A stretch of DNA of 64,000 bases from Caprella mutica (taxonomy: Eukaryota; Arthropoda; Malacostraca; Amphipoda; Caprellidae): the NCBI GenBank assembly GCA_947561585.1, contig CANNZV010001847.1, forward strand, positions 1 to 64,000. The letters run 5' to 3'. Both the position numbers and the translations under genes were made by a program. The notes under the pieces were generated by a model. That model saw nothing but the letters and a program-made list of their open reading frames with translations. It was not told the DNA's origin and ran no database searches. Positions 1-11,370 of the stretch are shown piece after piece (position 1 is the stretch's first letter; each line of letters opens with the position of its first letter).

Positions 1-407
1 GATTAGGTAGTTAAATTATTATCAGTAATTGAATAGTATCAAATAAATTAATATTAAGAGATTTATTCAATATTTTGTCTGAGATTTTAAATGCCCAAAT
101 TAGAGTTTAGTCTGGGCCTGGTCAGTTCAGAAGTTCAGTGCAGCCTTTGCATACAGCATAATAGCAGATATACCTACCTAGTAAATATATATTTTTTTTG
201 TCAAGTGGCCGAGGTGGGGCCTTCAACCTTGACCTTTAAAGGTCAAGGTCAAAGAGGGTAAAAGCCCTTTTTCATTTAAAAAATTAAAATAATAAAATTT
301 TGTACACCTAGGTAGGGAGATTGCCTTGCTTATTCTGAACAAAAAAAGTGGAAAAAAAAAACTTAATTTTTAGTTCTATAACTTCTAACTAAAACTCCCC
401 TAGGTCC
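1..407. other. AT-rich non-coding stretch
   Basis: I see no gene here. The only structure is a short palindromic GGTCAAGGTCAA-type block near 225-255, which resembles the GGTCAAGGTCA-rich repeats at 22.0-22.5 kb and 37.0-37.3 kb. Confidence 0.6.
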
Positions 408-800
408 AGATTGTATTTGGTGGTAAATTCCAATGATATGTCAGGAGATATTCAATTTCTCTAATAGGATATTTAGCAATTATTTCCTATATTACCATTA
501 ATTTTTGGAGGAGAAACTGGAAAAATGTTGGAGGACTAGACAAATTGATGAAAAATGTTGTGTTGGCAGCTATTTCTCAGTTTTTTGAAAAAGTCAGAGG
601 AGTTCAGCCACTCTGTATTTCGTGGTAAATTCCACCTACATGTAGCTATTTATTCTTATGTTACCATTAATTTTCAGTGGATAAATTGGGAAAATGTTGG
701 TGGATTAGCCAAATAACTGGAAATTTATGGTGGATTTTTTCAGCTTTTTGAAAAAGTCCGTGGGATTTTGTGCACCAAATACAAACTGGCCCTAGGTAGG
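408..800. repeat. MITE family M1, rearranged copies
   Basis: This is the first of a family bounded by CAGTCTGTATTT-like termini. Inside it are a GTGGTAAATTCCA block, a CCTATGTTACCATTAAT block and a TTTTTGAAAAAGTC block. The same blocks recur in the same order or in reverse complement at 1.1-1.25, 1.51-1.76 and 9.19-10.32 kb. No coding capacity is visible, so a non-autonomous TIR element is inferred. This copy looks like two partial copies joined near 620. Confidence 0.7.
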
Positions 801-1094
801 TACCTAATATTTAATAATAAGAAAAATATGATCTTTTAAAAATGGTGATGTCAAGGTGTTTTCTTTTTTTTAAATTCATAATGTTGTACCTTTGGCTTTT
901 GACCCAATGACCTCGCCAGTCTGCAGAATATGGGACATTTTTAACATTTTCTGTGCGAACAATCCTTAATTTAAATAATTTCTTCCTATATTTATAATAT
1001 TATATTTACATATATTTTACTGAGAACAGAAGCTAAAATAGAGGATTTCTTGGAGAACAGTTTACCAGTTCCTGCAGTCTGATGACCTCGGCCA

Positions 1095-1245
1095 GACTGT
1101 ATTCCATGATAAATTCCACGGACTTGTCGGTGGAATTTTTTTTACATTGAAAATAATATTCTGGCAAAGTTTGTGGATTTTTAGCTATTTATTCCTATGT
1201 TACCATTAATTTTTGGTGGAAGAATGGGTAAAATATTGGTCGATC
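1095..1245. repeat. MITE family M1, truncated copy
   Basis: It starts with CCAGACTGTATTCCATGAT and continues through the GTCGGTGGAATTT and GTTACCATTAATTTTTGGTGG blocks shared with the copies at 9.9-10.3 kb. It ends abruptly where the CAGTCTGCAGAAT element begins. Confidence 0.65.
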
Positions 1246-1500
1246 ACCAGTCTGCAGAATGCGTCTCTTCTCCCGCAGAGATTTTATTTTGAGAGAGAGA
1301 CTCGGAGAGTTACTCTCTGACTCTCAGCAGCAGATTCAGAACCTCCTGCAGCTAAATTAATGGTAACACAGGAATGAATTCAAAATCTCCCGTAGCTAAA
1401 TTAATGGTAACATAGGAATTAAATCATGATCTCCAATTTCTAAAATTCAATCAAAAACTCCTGCAGAGAGTCTTGGAAAAATGTTCCATATTCTGCAATT
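1246..1500. repeat. MITE family M5 (CAGTCTGCAGAAT ends)
   Basis: This block is roughly the reverse complement of 1919-2176. Both have termini near CAGTCTGCAGAATATGG and an internal motif in which 'taaattaatggtaacayagg' repeats twice. No ORF is present. A non-autonomous TIR element is inferred. Confidence 0.65.
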
Positions 1501-1511
1501 TTGCTAGGGTC

Positions 1512-1762
1512 AAGCCAGATTGTATTTGGTGGTAAATTCAAATGATATGTCGGCAGATATAATGATATTCAATTTATCTGATAAAAAAATTCCTGCAATG
1601 TCGGAGGATATTTAGCTATTAATTCCTATATTACCATTAATTTTTGGAGGGGAAACTGGAAAAATGTTGGAGGACTACTCAAATTGATGAAAAATATTGG
1701 CAGCTATTTCTCAGATTTTTGAAAAAAGTCAGGGGAGTTCAGTGCACCAAATACAAACTGGG
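1512..1762. repeat. MITE family M1
   Basis: It runs from CAGATTGTATTTGGTGG to CACCAAATACAAACTG, giving recognisable imperfect terminal inverted repeats around the family-specific interior. It abuts the M2 element that starts at 1760. Confidence 0.7.
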
Positions 1763-2264
1763 TCAAGCAGGTAAATTGCGGCACACTAACCAACTGCGGC
1801 CTCTAACAACAGAAACATCATAGCTTCAAAACACACGTTAATAACTTAAATATATAAATTATAGCATGCACTGCGCTTCTTTTGGTACATATATAATATT
1901 TTAATGTAATTTCGCCGTCAGTCTGCAGAATATGGAACATTTTTCCAAGACTCTCTGCGGGAGTTTATGATTGAATTTTAGAAATTGGAGATCTCTGCGA
2001 AATATCTTGAATTAATTCCTATGTTACCATTAATTTAGCTGCGGGAGATTTTGAATTAATTCCTATGTTACCATTAATTTAGCTCCGGGAGATTCTGAAT
2101 CTGCTACTGAGAGTCAGAGAGTAACTATCTTTCAAATTAAAATCTCTGCGGGAGAAGAGACACATTTTTCAGACTGGAATTTCGGTATGGAATATTTTAG
2201 ACTTTCTTGAGAGGGCCGCAATTAAAAATTAAAGGGCCGCAATTTACCTGAGTGGCCGTGACCC
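1760..2264. repeat. MITE family M2 interrupted by M5
   Basis: The ends are GGGTCAAGCAGGTAAATTGC and GCAATTTACCTGAGTGG, matching the roughly 230-bp M2 copies at 17.9, 18.7, 28.4, 28.7 and 30.3 kb. This copy is about twice as long because an M5 element (1919-2176) sits inside it. The flanking M2 sequence AATTTCG appears on both sides of the insertion. Confidence 0.75.
1919..2176. repeat. MITE family M5 nested in M2
   Basis: It begins CAGTCTGCAGAATATGGAAC and ends TTTTTCAGACTG. It is an inverted relative of 1246-1500. Its interior repeats the block TTCCTATGTTACCATTAATT twice with a GCGGGAGATT spacer. Confidence 0.7.
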
Positions 2265-2293
2265 CATGAATACTTCTGAATTAATACATATTT

Positions 2294-2557
2294 TCAAAGA
2301 AATTCTGCCTCTTCTGGCAGTGGCCGCCTTTTTAAAAAAATCACAATATTTTCATTAATTTCACTGTGAACAGAATTGATGATCTCTATGAACACTTCAC
2401 CAGTTTCTGGCTTTCCCTTTCTGGAGACTGGGAATTCCCCATTTGGATAATTTCTCAATGGCAAAATCCAGACAGCAAGAACTGCTAAAGATTCACTGCT
2501 CTCACTAAAATTAATGAGGTTTGGGGACCGTTTGGCTTTTGCGATCAGTAAAATCAT
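2294..2557 (-). CDS. possible small ORF or exon, unrecognised
   Basis: This is an 87-codon open frame from an ATG at 2557 to a stop at 2294. It is less AT-rich than its surroundings and has a mixed, protein-like composition with three prolines in a charged C-terminus. I do not recognise it. The ATG is only about 146 bp from the KDSR ATG on the opposite strand, so it could be a divergent gene sharing a promoter. It could equally be an exon of a larger minus-strand gene or a chance ORF. No clear splice acceptor or polyadenylation signal was found to decide between these. Confidence 0.3.
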   Translation of the reverse strand: MILLIAKAKRSPNLINFSESSESLAVLAVWILPLRNYPNGEFPVSRKGKPETGEVFIEIINSVHSEINENIVIFLKRRPLPEEAEFL

Positions 2558-2703
2558 TTTATCACATGCATGTTAGCACATAAAAAAAGATATGTAGGGG
2601 AAGAAAAATTAAGATTGTATGCAGAAAAGTAAAACAAGCCACACATTCTACATGCTTAACAATTTCTTTTTCTTTTCAGTAACTGTACAATGTCAATCTA
2701 GTC

Positions 2704-5700
2704 ATGGATTTGTGCTTCATTTTGTACACCTCTGGTATCTTTGCCCTGACTTTAATAATATGTTACATACTCTTCAAGAAAGCATTCAGTGGGGGGAGTA
2801 CTGCCGATCTGGCTGGTAAACATGTCTTGGTGAGAATATTAACTTTAAATGGTAATATAGTTTAATCTTTAATTCATTGATTAGGTAGTAATCATAACCT
2901 TTTATGTTTTGTCAGGCAATTTCAGTTAATATTGCATTATTATCAAAGTTATTACAAATCGATATCAATATTTTTTATTTAGTTCAGTAGTTTGTTGATA
3001 TCTTATTTGAAGTATACATTCCTTTATTACCTAACACTATCTACCTCCCTATCTTCATTACCTAATTCTACTGTTGCCGCAGATCACAGGAGGTTCGGAA
3101 GGCATTGGTTTGGCTGTGGCAGAAGAGGTTTTACGCAGAGGGGCGCACGTGACTCTAGTGTCCAGAAGCAGAGCCAAGCTTGAACAGGCGCAGAACAAAC
3201 TGCACGAGATAGCTAGTCTCAGCATGAGAAAGATACACATTCGACCATGTGAGTTTGAAAATCTTATTTGAGAACAGGGTAAGTTACTAATTATTGGTCG
3301 GTTTCACATCTTTGGTCATATATGAAAAAACAATATAATATTTAAAATAAAAAATTAAATCATTAATATTATAGTTTTTTTCTTATGGCCGAAGATGTGA
3401 AACCGACGGATAATTCTTAACTCTCCCTTTTTCACTTATCTGTTGGCAAATAATTACCCCCCTTTCTTTCTCAACAGGTGATGTTTGTAGTCCAGACGTG
3501 GAGAAGATGGTGAGTGATGCTGAAACTGCTCTGGGACCTATCTTCATGCTGGTGAACTGTGCTGGTTTTGCTGTACCAGCAAGATTTGAGGATCTCACCA
3601 TGGAGCAAGTTAAGGTGATGTGAGATAATTAAAGAGTCAAATACGAAAGAATTCAATCTATAAAGCTGCATAATATAGTTATTTTAATTATCACTGTAAA
3701 TTTTAATGTTGTAAATAGCTGTCAAACTGATTATTTCAAACTGAAAATTTTAAGTTTTATTAAATTGAGTAACTTAGTTCATTTAAAGTCTCAAATAAGA
3801 GTCGACATAAATTTGCCTCTAAACAAACCAAAGGCAAGATTTTCAGGAGCTAGAGTTCCACGAAATCCCTTCAATTTGATCTAATTTCAATGCTTCATTC
3901 AGATGATGATGGACGTAAACTTCATGGGTACCTTTTCTGTGACTCAAGCTGTGGTGAAGAGAATGAAAACTCAACAAACTGAAGGGAAAGCAAGGAAAGG
4001 AGTCATTGTCATCACTTCGTCACAAGTGAGTCTTGTTCCTTGATGTGGTTATTCAACTTTCAAAGATTTATTTATTAAAGTAGCTCAATTGATAGAAAAC
4101 TGAACTAATAATTCTGTTTTGACCAATGAATTGTTTTAAATTTATCCAATAGTTACATACTTAACTCTCCTTTGTAATATGATTACTTTTATATATATTT
4201 ATTAGCTACTCTGTGGTTATTATTGATTAACAATTTAGCATCAGAATGTTTCAGAGTGGATATGAATTATTTATTATTTTATTTTTGACTGTTTTGTAAA
4301 ACTTATTAAACTTTAATGTCGATTTTGTAGCTAATTGCATTTCATTCTCATAATTGTTTAAATCTTTTATCGTTTGCAGGGTGGTTTGCTCGGCATTTAC
4401 GGTTTCTCAGGCTATGCCGGCACTAAGGCAGCCCTCATCAAGTTCGGAGAGGCAATTCACATGGAGGTGAGTTTCTTAACTTACTCACTAGTTACTTACA
4501 AAAGTTACTACAAAACAGTAACTTATTAACCTGTATACGGTTGCTCATCTTTAACTTTGCTGATGTGCCACATCTACAGATTGCTGTCCCAAAATAAGGA
4601 CACCCTCCAATGTATGGGTTAACTTACTCCCTCTAATAACTTAAAATCTAGTTACAGTAGAAAATTATCATGTATTCCCTCTTTCTTTTCTCAGCTTCTG
4701 CCCCACCACATCTCGGTGACAGTGAGTCTGCCCCCAGACACGGACACACCTGGTTTCTCTAAGGAGAATGAGAGCAAACCTACAGAGTGTAAGATAATAT
4801 CAGAAAGTGGGGGCCTGTTCAAGGTGAGAGAAGAGAATTGATAGTCACTGCAAAAATTAGGGCTGTACCAATACCATAATTATTACAGTTTCTTGGTTTG
4901 GTAATAAGCCGATAGTGATAAATAGGGTTGTGACAATAAAAGTTTAAAATCATAGATCCTGAGAATATTATAGACGGAGAGAAATAAAGAGAATTGAATC
5001 TTTCTACACCAGCGGTATATAGTATTCGATACCATTTTGTCTATGATACTCTTAAGATCTATAATTTTAAACGCATATTGTCACTTCCCGACTGATAAAT
5101 CACGGATGCTTTTTAATTACGTAGTTCATTTTATTTAATTAATGAAAACCTGATTACTTTGCTGATCCTCTACTGATTGCCAATTATACTGGCCGATATA
5201 ACAAGTACATATAGTATCTGTACAATCCTAGCAAAAATAGTCCAAAAAAATAATAAGTATATTTGTTGGAACTGGTAGAAATTAAATAATTTATGTCTTT
5301 TTTTTAGCCTGAGGAGGTGGCTAAGGTGATGGTAGAAGATGCACTCAAAGGAAACTTCTTCAGCTACATTGGCTTTGAAAGTTTCATGCTAAGCAACATG
5401 TGTGCAGGCAAGTGACAAATAGAGATGTAGGGAAGTTACGAATTATCGGTCAGTTCCACATCTTCGGTCATATAAGAAAAACAATATAATAATTATTTTA
5501 ATTACTATCCACTATACCTGAAGGTATCATGGATACCAACAAAAATTAAATATAACTTTTCTTGTATGACCGAAGATGTGAAACTGGCCGATAATTCGTA
5601 ACTTGCTCTACCTGCCGTTAAGCAAGCTGGGTGATAAGTTGAAAATCTTTATTCAATGAGAATAGGTATTCATATATTTTGAATTAGTCTTTACTTCTTT

Positions 5701-5964
5701 TTGTCCATCACAGGAATGTCTCCACTGACCAACTTTGGGGACTTCGTGACTCAGGTGAGTACCATTATGAAGCTAGGTTCTTCTTGTATGTAGCTACTTA
5801 AAGCATTAGTTTGTAGCTAGCTGTAACTTAACTGACATTATCTTTTTCCTCAGGTGTTCCTGTCTGGTGTTTTTCGTCTCGTGTCAAGTTTTTATTTGTT
5901 CAGCTTCAGTAGAACAGTTGCTAATGAACACTTGAAGAGGAGCAACAGCAAGAAGAGGGAGTGA
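2704..5964 (+). CDS. KDSR: 3-ketodihydrosphingosine reductase
   Basis: This ER-membrane SDR enzyme reduces 3-ketodihydrosphingosine to dihydrosphingosine with NADPH, the second step of de novo sphingolipid synthesis. Nine coding exons join in frame to 339 codons: 2704-2829, 3083-3248, 3478-3614, 3903-4025, 4380-4466, 4695-4823, 5308-5407, 5714-5754 and 5854-5964. The N-terminus (about residues 4-22) is a hydrophobic anchor. The cofactor loop TGGSEGIG lies at 44-51 and NCAG at 124-127. The catalytic set is Ser183, Tyr196 and Lys200 (YAGTK), and PPDTDTPGF follows. A second hydrophobic stretch lies near the C-terminus. Length is close to the human enzyme (about 332). All introns are GT-AG except intron 7, which has a GC donor (TGTGCAG|GCAAGT). 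Introns 2 and 7 hold MITEs. The stop codon lies inside the first unit of a minisatellite. Confidence 0.95.
3276..3427. repeat. MITE family M4 in KDSR intron 2
   Basis: This is an approximately 150-bp palindromic element with long imperfect inverted repeats, GGTCGGTTTCACATCTT against AAGATGTGAAACCGACGG, around an AT-rich loop. A relative lies in KDSR intron 7. Confidence 0.8.
5429..5609. repeat. MITE family M4 in KDSR intron 7
   Basis: It has the same inverted repeats as the intron 2 copy (GTTCCACATCTTCGGTCAT against ATGACCGAAGATGTGAAAC). The loop is longer and contains a GGTATCATGGATACCAAC motif also found in the centre of the M3 foldback family. Confidence 0.8.
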
Positions 5965-6078
5965 AGAGGAGCTACAGCAAGAAGAGGGAGTGAAGAGGAG
6001 CATCAGCAAGAAGAGGGAGTGAAGAGGAGCTACAGCAAGAAGAGGGAGTGAAGAGGAGCAACAGCAAGAAGAGGGAGT
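5934..6078 (+). repeat. 29-bp minisatellite across KDSR stop codon
   Basis: Five near-perfect copies of a 29-bp unit (GAAGAGGAGCAACAGCAAGA then AGAGGGAGT) lie head to tail. Unit 1 encodes the last residues of KDSR (KRSNSKKRE). The TGA stop spans the junction of units 1 and 2, so units 2-5 are 3' UTR. Because 29 is not a multiple of three, each extra unit shifts the frame. Confidence 0.9.
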
Positions 6079-6138
6079 AGAGAAAGTAGTAAAAAGACAT
6101 GGATGACGGTTTAAGGAGCAAATTACCCACATCAGTCT

Positions 6139-6144
6139 AATAAA
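6139..6144 (+). terminator. KDSR polyadenylation signal
   Basis: This is the first AATAAA after the KDSR stop codon, 175 bp downstream of it, just past the minisatellite. Confidence 0.55.
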
Positions 6145-6149
6145 TAATA

Positions 6150-7018
6150 TATAGTCAGCTACATGATAATTATAGCTATATATTTATCTGTAAATAATCA
6201 ATATTACTGGTCTCATTTAATTTTCTTTAAGTATCGCATGCCTTTTGTTTTTGCATGCTATTATTTTTATCTGAGCCTAGAGTTTGTTTTATTTTTATAC
6301 ATTGGTTTATAAAGATAGAGATTATTTTTAAAAGTTCAATGTAATTTTACTTTATTTTCTCTACATTTATACTATATTGTTAAGTACTGCACAAAATGAT
6401 CATTTACCTTGTTCACATATGTTATCCTAGCCTTTCACCATCATCAGAATCACGCTATTCACAAATAAATTCTAAAACAAGTCGGATTTTTGTAACTATT
6501 AACATTTAAGTTTCAAAATAAAAGAAATCTTATTTCTATTAATGTTCTCATTCATTCAAGAAATAGAAGTTTCATAGTGAATTTGGAAAATTTAAACTAA
6601 GTTAACTAGTATTCAAGATATAGTTATCTTCATGATTTCTCGATTATGTAGGACCTGAATGAAAATATTTTCAATCCTAACTCTCTCCTCTCATTTAATT
6701 TTTTATATATTTGGGTGAATGCAGTGAAGCATGAAATTATACAGTCAATTAATTCAACAAACATAGTTTAACATCTTGTTAAACATTATTGGTAGTAAGA
6801 GTACAAGTTTCTCAAAAGGCAGATTGATTTAGAAATAAATGCTCTATTCATTCGACAGTGAAATTAAGCATAGTCATATAAATAAATATTAGATTAAAAA
6901 TTTCATCATTTCATAAGAATTGTGCTAAGAGCAGTGGTAGGAATATTCTGCAGAGAAGTAGCCATGAATTTTCCTAAGTAACCAGAAAATAAAAGACAGT
7001 AGTTTTCCTCATTTCAGC
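6150..7018. other. KDSR-RPS6 convergent intergenic region
   Basis: This AT-rich sequence separates the convergent 3' ends of KDSR (plus) and RPS6 (minus). I see no ORF, RNA gene or recognisable repeat in it. Confidence 0.6.
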
Positions 7019-7024
7019 TTTATT
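7019..7024 (-). terminator. RPS6 polyadenylation signal overlapping the stop
   Basis: On the minus strand the sequence reads TAAATAAA, so the stop codon and an AATAAA hexamer overlap. The mRNA would then have a very short 3' UTR, as is common for ribosomal protein genes. Confidence 0.6.
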
Positions 7025-10000
7025 TAAGCAGAGCTGGTGGATTGCCTGCGGGAAGACTTGCGTCTCTTGCTGTCGGCTTTCCTCTCTTTGAGTTCTTTAT
7101 TTCTGATAGCAAGCATCTTTGTGTATTCTTCCTTCTGAGCAGCGGCAGTAGCCCTCCTCTTCTTCTTGAGCGCCAGGCGACGCCTCTTGTGCTGCAGAAC
7201 CTCTGGGGTCACCAGTCTCTGGATCTTGGGGAAGGCGAACTTCACCTTCTTTCCCTCCTTGGTGGGGAGTTTCCTCTTGACTACGAATTGACGCACATCA
7301 TCCTCCTTGGAGAGGTTGAACAGCTTTCTGATCTTGGAGGCACGCTTGGGTCCGAGACGACGGGGAACTGAGACGTCTGTGAGGCCGGGGATATCCTGAA
7401 AAATTAATGCCAATAAGTAAGCAAAAAAGACAAATTCATTCAATTATACAAAATATGGAATTATCTCGTCGAGACCCTTTCACACGAGTGTCTTTCTCAT
7501 GCTGCAGCAAATGAAAGGGTGTATGAAAAACACTAGGACTTCAATAAAAATATATTTTGTACGTCTGCTTAGATTGGAAATTTTTTCATACTGCATTTTT
7601 CTTGCAAAAAATTAACACCCAAATTAAATAGGACTAAAAAATTAGAATCTCTTGAGAGCCCAATTTAGAAATTTTGAACTGATTAAGATTCAGGAAACAT
7701 TGGTCATTTCACAGAGCAATTCATCAATATAATTGAACTTGCTACCAAGAGCTCGAAAGTAAATTTACTTTAAATCTAAATATCTGAATCAGGAGTCACA
7801 TTGTACAGTAGATTTCCACAACTCTACAAACTTAAGTTTAATAGCAGTATCACAGAAGAAAGCATTAGAGGTTTATACATACAATATGATCCTAACATCA
7901 TGCCTACTGGTAGACTCAGAAGGGTATTAAGGCAACAGATTATTTTAGGGTAGGTTTAAGCACCAAGTTGAAGTATGAAGAGGACAGATCACTTACGTTC
8001 TTTCCCTTCTTCACGATATTGAGGGCGAGGACAGAGAGGTTAGAGTCTACGATGCAGCCTCTGACGGACTTACGCCTCCTCTCTCCCTTGCGGCGAGCAC
8101 GGTAACAAGAGTGACCGGCACCAAGGAGAAGACGCACACGGTCTGGTGGAGGAAAGGAAATGTTAATGATCTAGACCACTGGTTTAGAACCATTTGATAC
8201 AGTTTGATATATTCAGGAACTATGATATCACAACCCTACATATTAGAAATTAATTGAAATATAGATTTATTGTATTAAAGAACAAAATGAGAATTATGGC
8301 ATAACAAGATGTTATTAATTTATTACTCTTTTTTTTATTTAATTTTCAATCTGATTACTTTTTAATAGAGTAAGGATTCACTTACTGTTGGTGAGGACTC
8401 CCTGTTTCATGGGGAATCCCTGTTTGTCATTTCCTCCCATGATTTTCACTACGTATCCCTCCCATTCTTCTCCGAGAGTGTCAGCGGCGACCTCCTGTCC
8501 CATGCGCTTCTCGTAGAAGACGCGCATTTTCTTCTCATCTTCAATTTCGATGAGCTTCTGGCAGCCAGTGGCTGAGTAACTCACGTTAATCTGAAAAGAA
8601 AGGAAAATTTAGAAAAAGGCAAACAGATTAACAGACTAAGAAATAACACACTAATGTGGGTTGGGTATTGTTTAATTTTGATGTTAAGTCATTCTAAAAA
8701 GAGCATTGGTATCTAAAAACATTTAAATTGAAATTCATAGAGCAAAGCAAAGTTAAATTTATAATCTAGCACAGTAGTCTTTAACTATGAAATATTGATC
8801 AAAGTTTAAATTTTATGCCATTTCAACAAGCCTGTATTTCAAATACAATTTGGAAATGAACCTCAGTAATCCATGTTTCAAAGTGTGGCCAAAATCAATT
8901 ATTCAACTGAACACTCTTCCACATAATTTAATTGAAGTTAAAAATGATCTTTCCTATTTGACAACTACCTCTAAATTCAATTTAAATTAATTTTTATCCA
9001 TAGAATATGGAAACATAGCCATTTGTATTTTAGAAACTATTTCTTTTTGAGATGCGGGTTTGAAGTTAATAATTCAATGTATTACATTAGGATTGAGAAC
9101 TTTTAAAAAACTCGTGTTTTCATTAAAATTACTCCTACATTATTGATTTATTTTTTACATGAAACTAATGTAATTTGTTTATCTGCACACTCCAGTCTGT
9201 ATTTGGTGCACAAAATCCCACTGACTTTTTACAAAAAGCTGAACAAATCCACCAACAATTTCCAATAATTTTGCTGATCCACCAAATATTAATGAATGGC
9301 ATCATAGGAATAAATAGCAAAAATTTCACTGACATGTTCGTGGAATTTACCACAAAATATAAACTGGTTACCTTACATGCCAGTCTGTAAAGCATGCACA
9401 ATCAGTCTCCAGACAGTTAATATTTGAGGCAATAGCAATTAACTACAAAATGGCCAAAAATCTCAAAAATTCTCTACAATAACTATATGTAATAATAGGA
9501 ATTAATTGGAAAATTAATGCCAAATAAATCAGGAGACTAATTTCAAGGTCTCAATAGACAATAGCCAGACTGTATTTCGTGGTAAATTCCAGACTTGTCA
9601 GTGGAATTTTTCTATTTTGGAAATAATATTCTGACAAATTCGGTGGATTTTTAGCTATTTACTCTGAAACATGGTTATACTATTTCTCCACAGTTTAAAC
9701 CAGACTCTTTCTATGGTAAATTCCAAACATGTCTGAAATTTCTCGCCTTAGAAAATAATATTCTAGCAAAGTACCAAAGTCAATGGATTTTAAAGCTATT
9801 TATTACTCATGTTTATGTTACCATTAATTTATGGTGGATTATTCAGTTTTTTGGAAAAGTCAACGCAATTTAGTACTCCAAATACAGACGGGCACAGTGA
9901 CATGCCAGTCTGTGATTGGTGCACAAAATTCCCGACTTTTTGGAAAAACTGAAAAATTCCACCATAAATTCTAAGTAATTTGGCTAATCCAATAACATTT

Positions 10001-10786
10001 TCCCAATATATCCACTGAAAATTAATGGTAACATGGAATAAATAGCTAAAAATCCACCGACTTTGACAAAATATTATTTTCAAAGGGGAAACAATTCCAC
10101 CGACATGTCGGTGGAATTTACCACAAAATACAGACTGAATTTTGGCTGATCCACCAACATTTGACCTATTTTTCCAACGAAAATTGATGGTAATTGGTAA
10201 CATTCTATGATTCTAACATAGGAATAAATAGCTTAAAATCCACCAGCTTAGACAGAATATTATTCTCAATGGAGAAAAATTCCACAGACATGTCGGTGGA
10301 ATTTACCATGAAATACAGACTGGCTGAGACAGGCACTTAGTGGCATGGTTAAAACTTAAACAGATACCTACCTACTACTTTTCCTAAATTCCTAGGTATA
10401 TTATATAATTAGTGTACCAACACTGGCTACACAGAATTGTTTGACAACATCAACGATTCAACAAATGATGTAAATATTTAAGCTAGGTATAACAACAAAT
10501 AAATATAGTTAAGGCCTAACCTATAATTTATTCAGTTATTAAGAATAGGCTATTAAGTTAGATACCTAACTAAATACTGAACTTGGCATCATTTATCTGA
10601 ATTAATCTGCAAAAATGGTATCGGTACAACTTAGAAATCGAGAGCAGTTCAATTAAATCTAGCACATTGGTGTGAAGTTACACGTAAAAAAAATAGATAA
10701 TTTCTTAACACGTTAAATGCTTTAAATCACTTCAAATATATATATGTCCTATTAAATGAAGGGTACGTTTGGGAACCTACCTTCAT
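7024..10786 (-). CDS. RPS6: 40S ribosomal protein S6 (eS6)
   Basis: This is a component of the small ribosomal subunit and the classic S6-kinase substrate. Four coding exons on the minus strand join in frame to 242 codons: 10781-10786 (only ATGAAG), 8386-8590, 7997-8142 and 7024-7395. All splice sites are GT-AG. Family landmarks are [10 protein letters not shown] near the N-terminus, [16 protein letters not shown], the [20 protein letters not shown] segment, the [20 protein letters not shown] block, and PKIQRLVTP. The tail ends in [13 protein letters not shown], a basic and serine-rich stretch in the place of the vertebrate phosphorylation sites. Length is close to the human protein (249). 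A first exon ending just after codon 2 is typical of ribosomal protein genes. Intron 1 (2.2 kb) is filled with MITEs. Confidence 0.97.
8985..9135. repeat. fragment of the 11.4-12.1 kb foldback family
   Basis: The blocks TTTTTGAGATGCGGGTTTGA, ATTAGGATTGAGAACTTTT and AAAACTCGTGTTTTCA match one arm of the foldback element at 11371-12101 in order and spacing. It lies in RPS6 intron 1. Confidence 0.55.
9193..9366. repeat. MITE family M1 in RPS6 intron 1
   Basis: It runs from CAGTCTGTATTTGGTGC to TTACCACAAAATATAAACTG. The ends are imperfect inverted repeats and the interior matches other M1 copies, with no coding potential. Confidence 0.75.
9565..9895. repeat. two rearranged MITE M1 copies
   Basis: A partial copy begins with CCAGACTGTATTTCGTGG near 9566. 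A second runs from ACCAGACTCTTTCTATGG near 9702 to CTCCAAATACAGACGGG. Both carry the GTGGATTTTTAGCTATTTA or GTTACCATTAATTTATGGTGG blocks. Confidence 0.65.
9905..10322. repeat. two adjacent MITE M1 copies
   Basis: A full copy (9905-10137) is followed directly by a 5'-truncated copy (10140-10322). Each ends with the palindrome CCACCGACATGTCGGTGG or a close relative, followed by AATTTACC and CAGACTG. They sit about 0.5 kb from RPS6 exon 1. Confidence 0.75.
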
Positions 10787-11370
10787 ATTGAATTAATTAC
10801 ACAGCACTTGTTATTTATTTAACTATATCTCCAGCACTAGGAACACAAGAATCACACGACCATTTTAACAATACAAATAAAGGTAAACACAGATCGGCCA
10901 ATGGTTCAGAGAGCCGATGTTGCCTGCGATTTTATTCCAGAGAAAATCTGACCATAGAAAGTGTGAATAAATAAAAATATATCTCTACACAATTAAATTA
11001 AGAATTGGTATATGAATAAAGATATAACACAATTTATTCTAATCACTATCAAAACTTATTGATACATGTATAATAATTAATGCGTAGAATTGAAATTTAA
11101 CGTATTTATATGTAAGGCATATGATGTTATTGAATTGTGTATGGTGATATAATATTTATTAAATATAAAATTGAAGTTTAGTGAAATCTTGTATTATTCA
11201 TTGAGAATAATTTAGTATAATAAATAGTCGAACAATTGAATCAAAAAGATATTCATGCATTGTTTTGTGTCTAAAACACTAATCTTATTTTAACTGTGAT
11301 TATTAATATACTTATATACCTAATATCGAAGCTATAATTTATTTGAAATCATTTATTTTTTATATCAGAT
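10787..11370. other. RPS6 upstream region
   Basis: This must hold the RPS6 promoter and 5' UTR, since exon 1 starts at 10786 on the minus strand. The block around 10880-10945 is less AT-rich than its surroundings and is the likeliest promoter area. I could not pick a transcription start or a convincing 5'-TOP tract. Confidence 0.4.

Noticed and set aside
5884..6132. Minus-strand 82-codon ORF with Ser/Leu/Cys repeats
   Set aside because: It is antisense to the KDSR terminal exon and its 29-bp minisatellite; the apparent repeat protein is produced by the repeat.
7042..7371. Plus-strand 109-codon ORF
   Set aside because: It is the reverse shadow of the RPS6 last exon, which has clear family identity on the minus strand.
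9829..10203. Minus-strand 124-codon ORF in RPS6 intron 1
   Set aside because: It spans parts of several MITE M1 copies in a row and gives no conserved motif. The reading frame is accidental.
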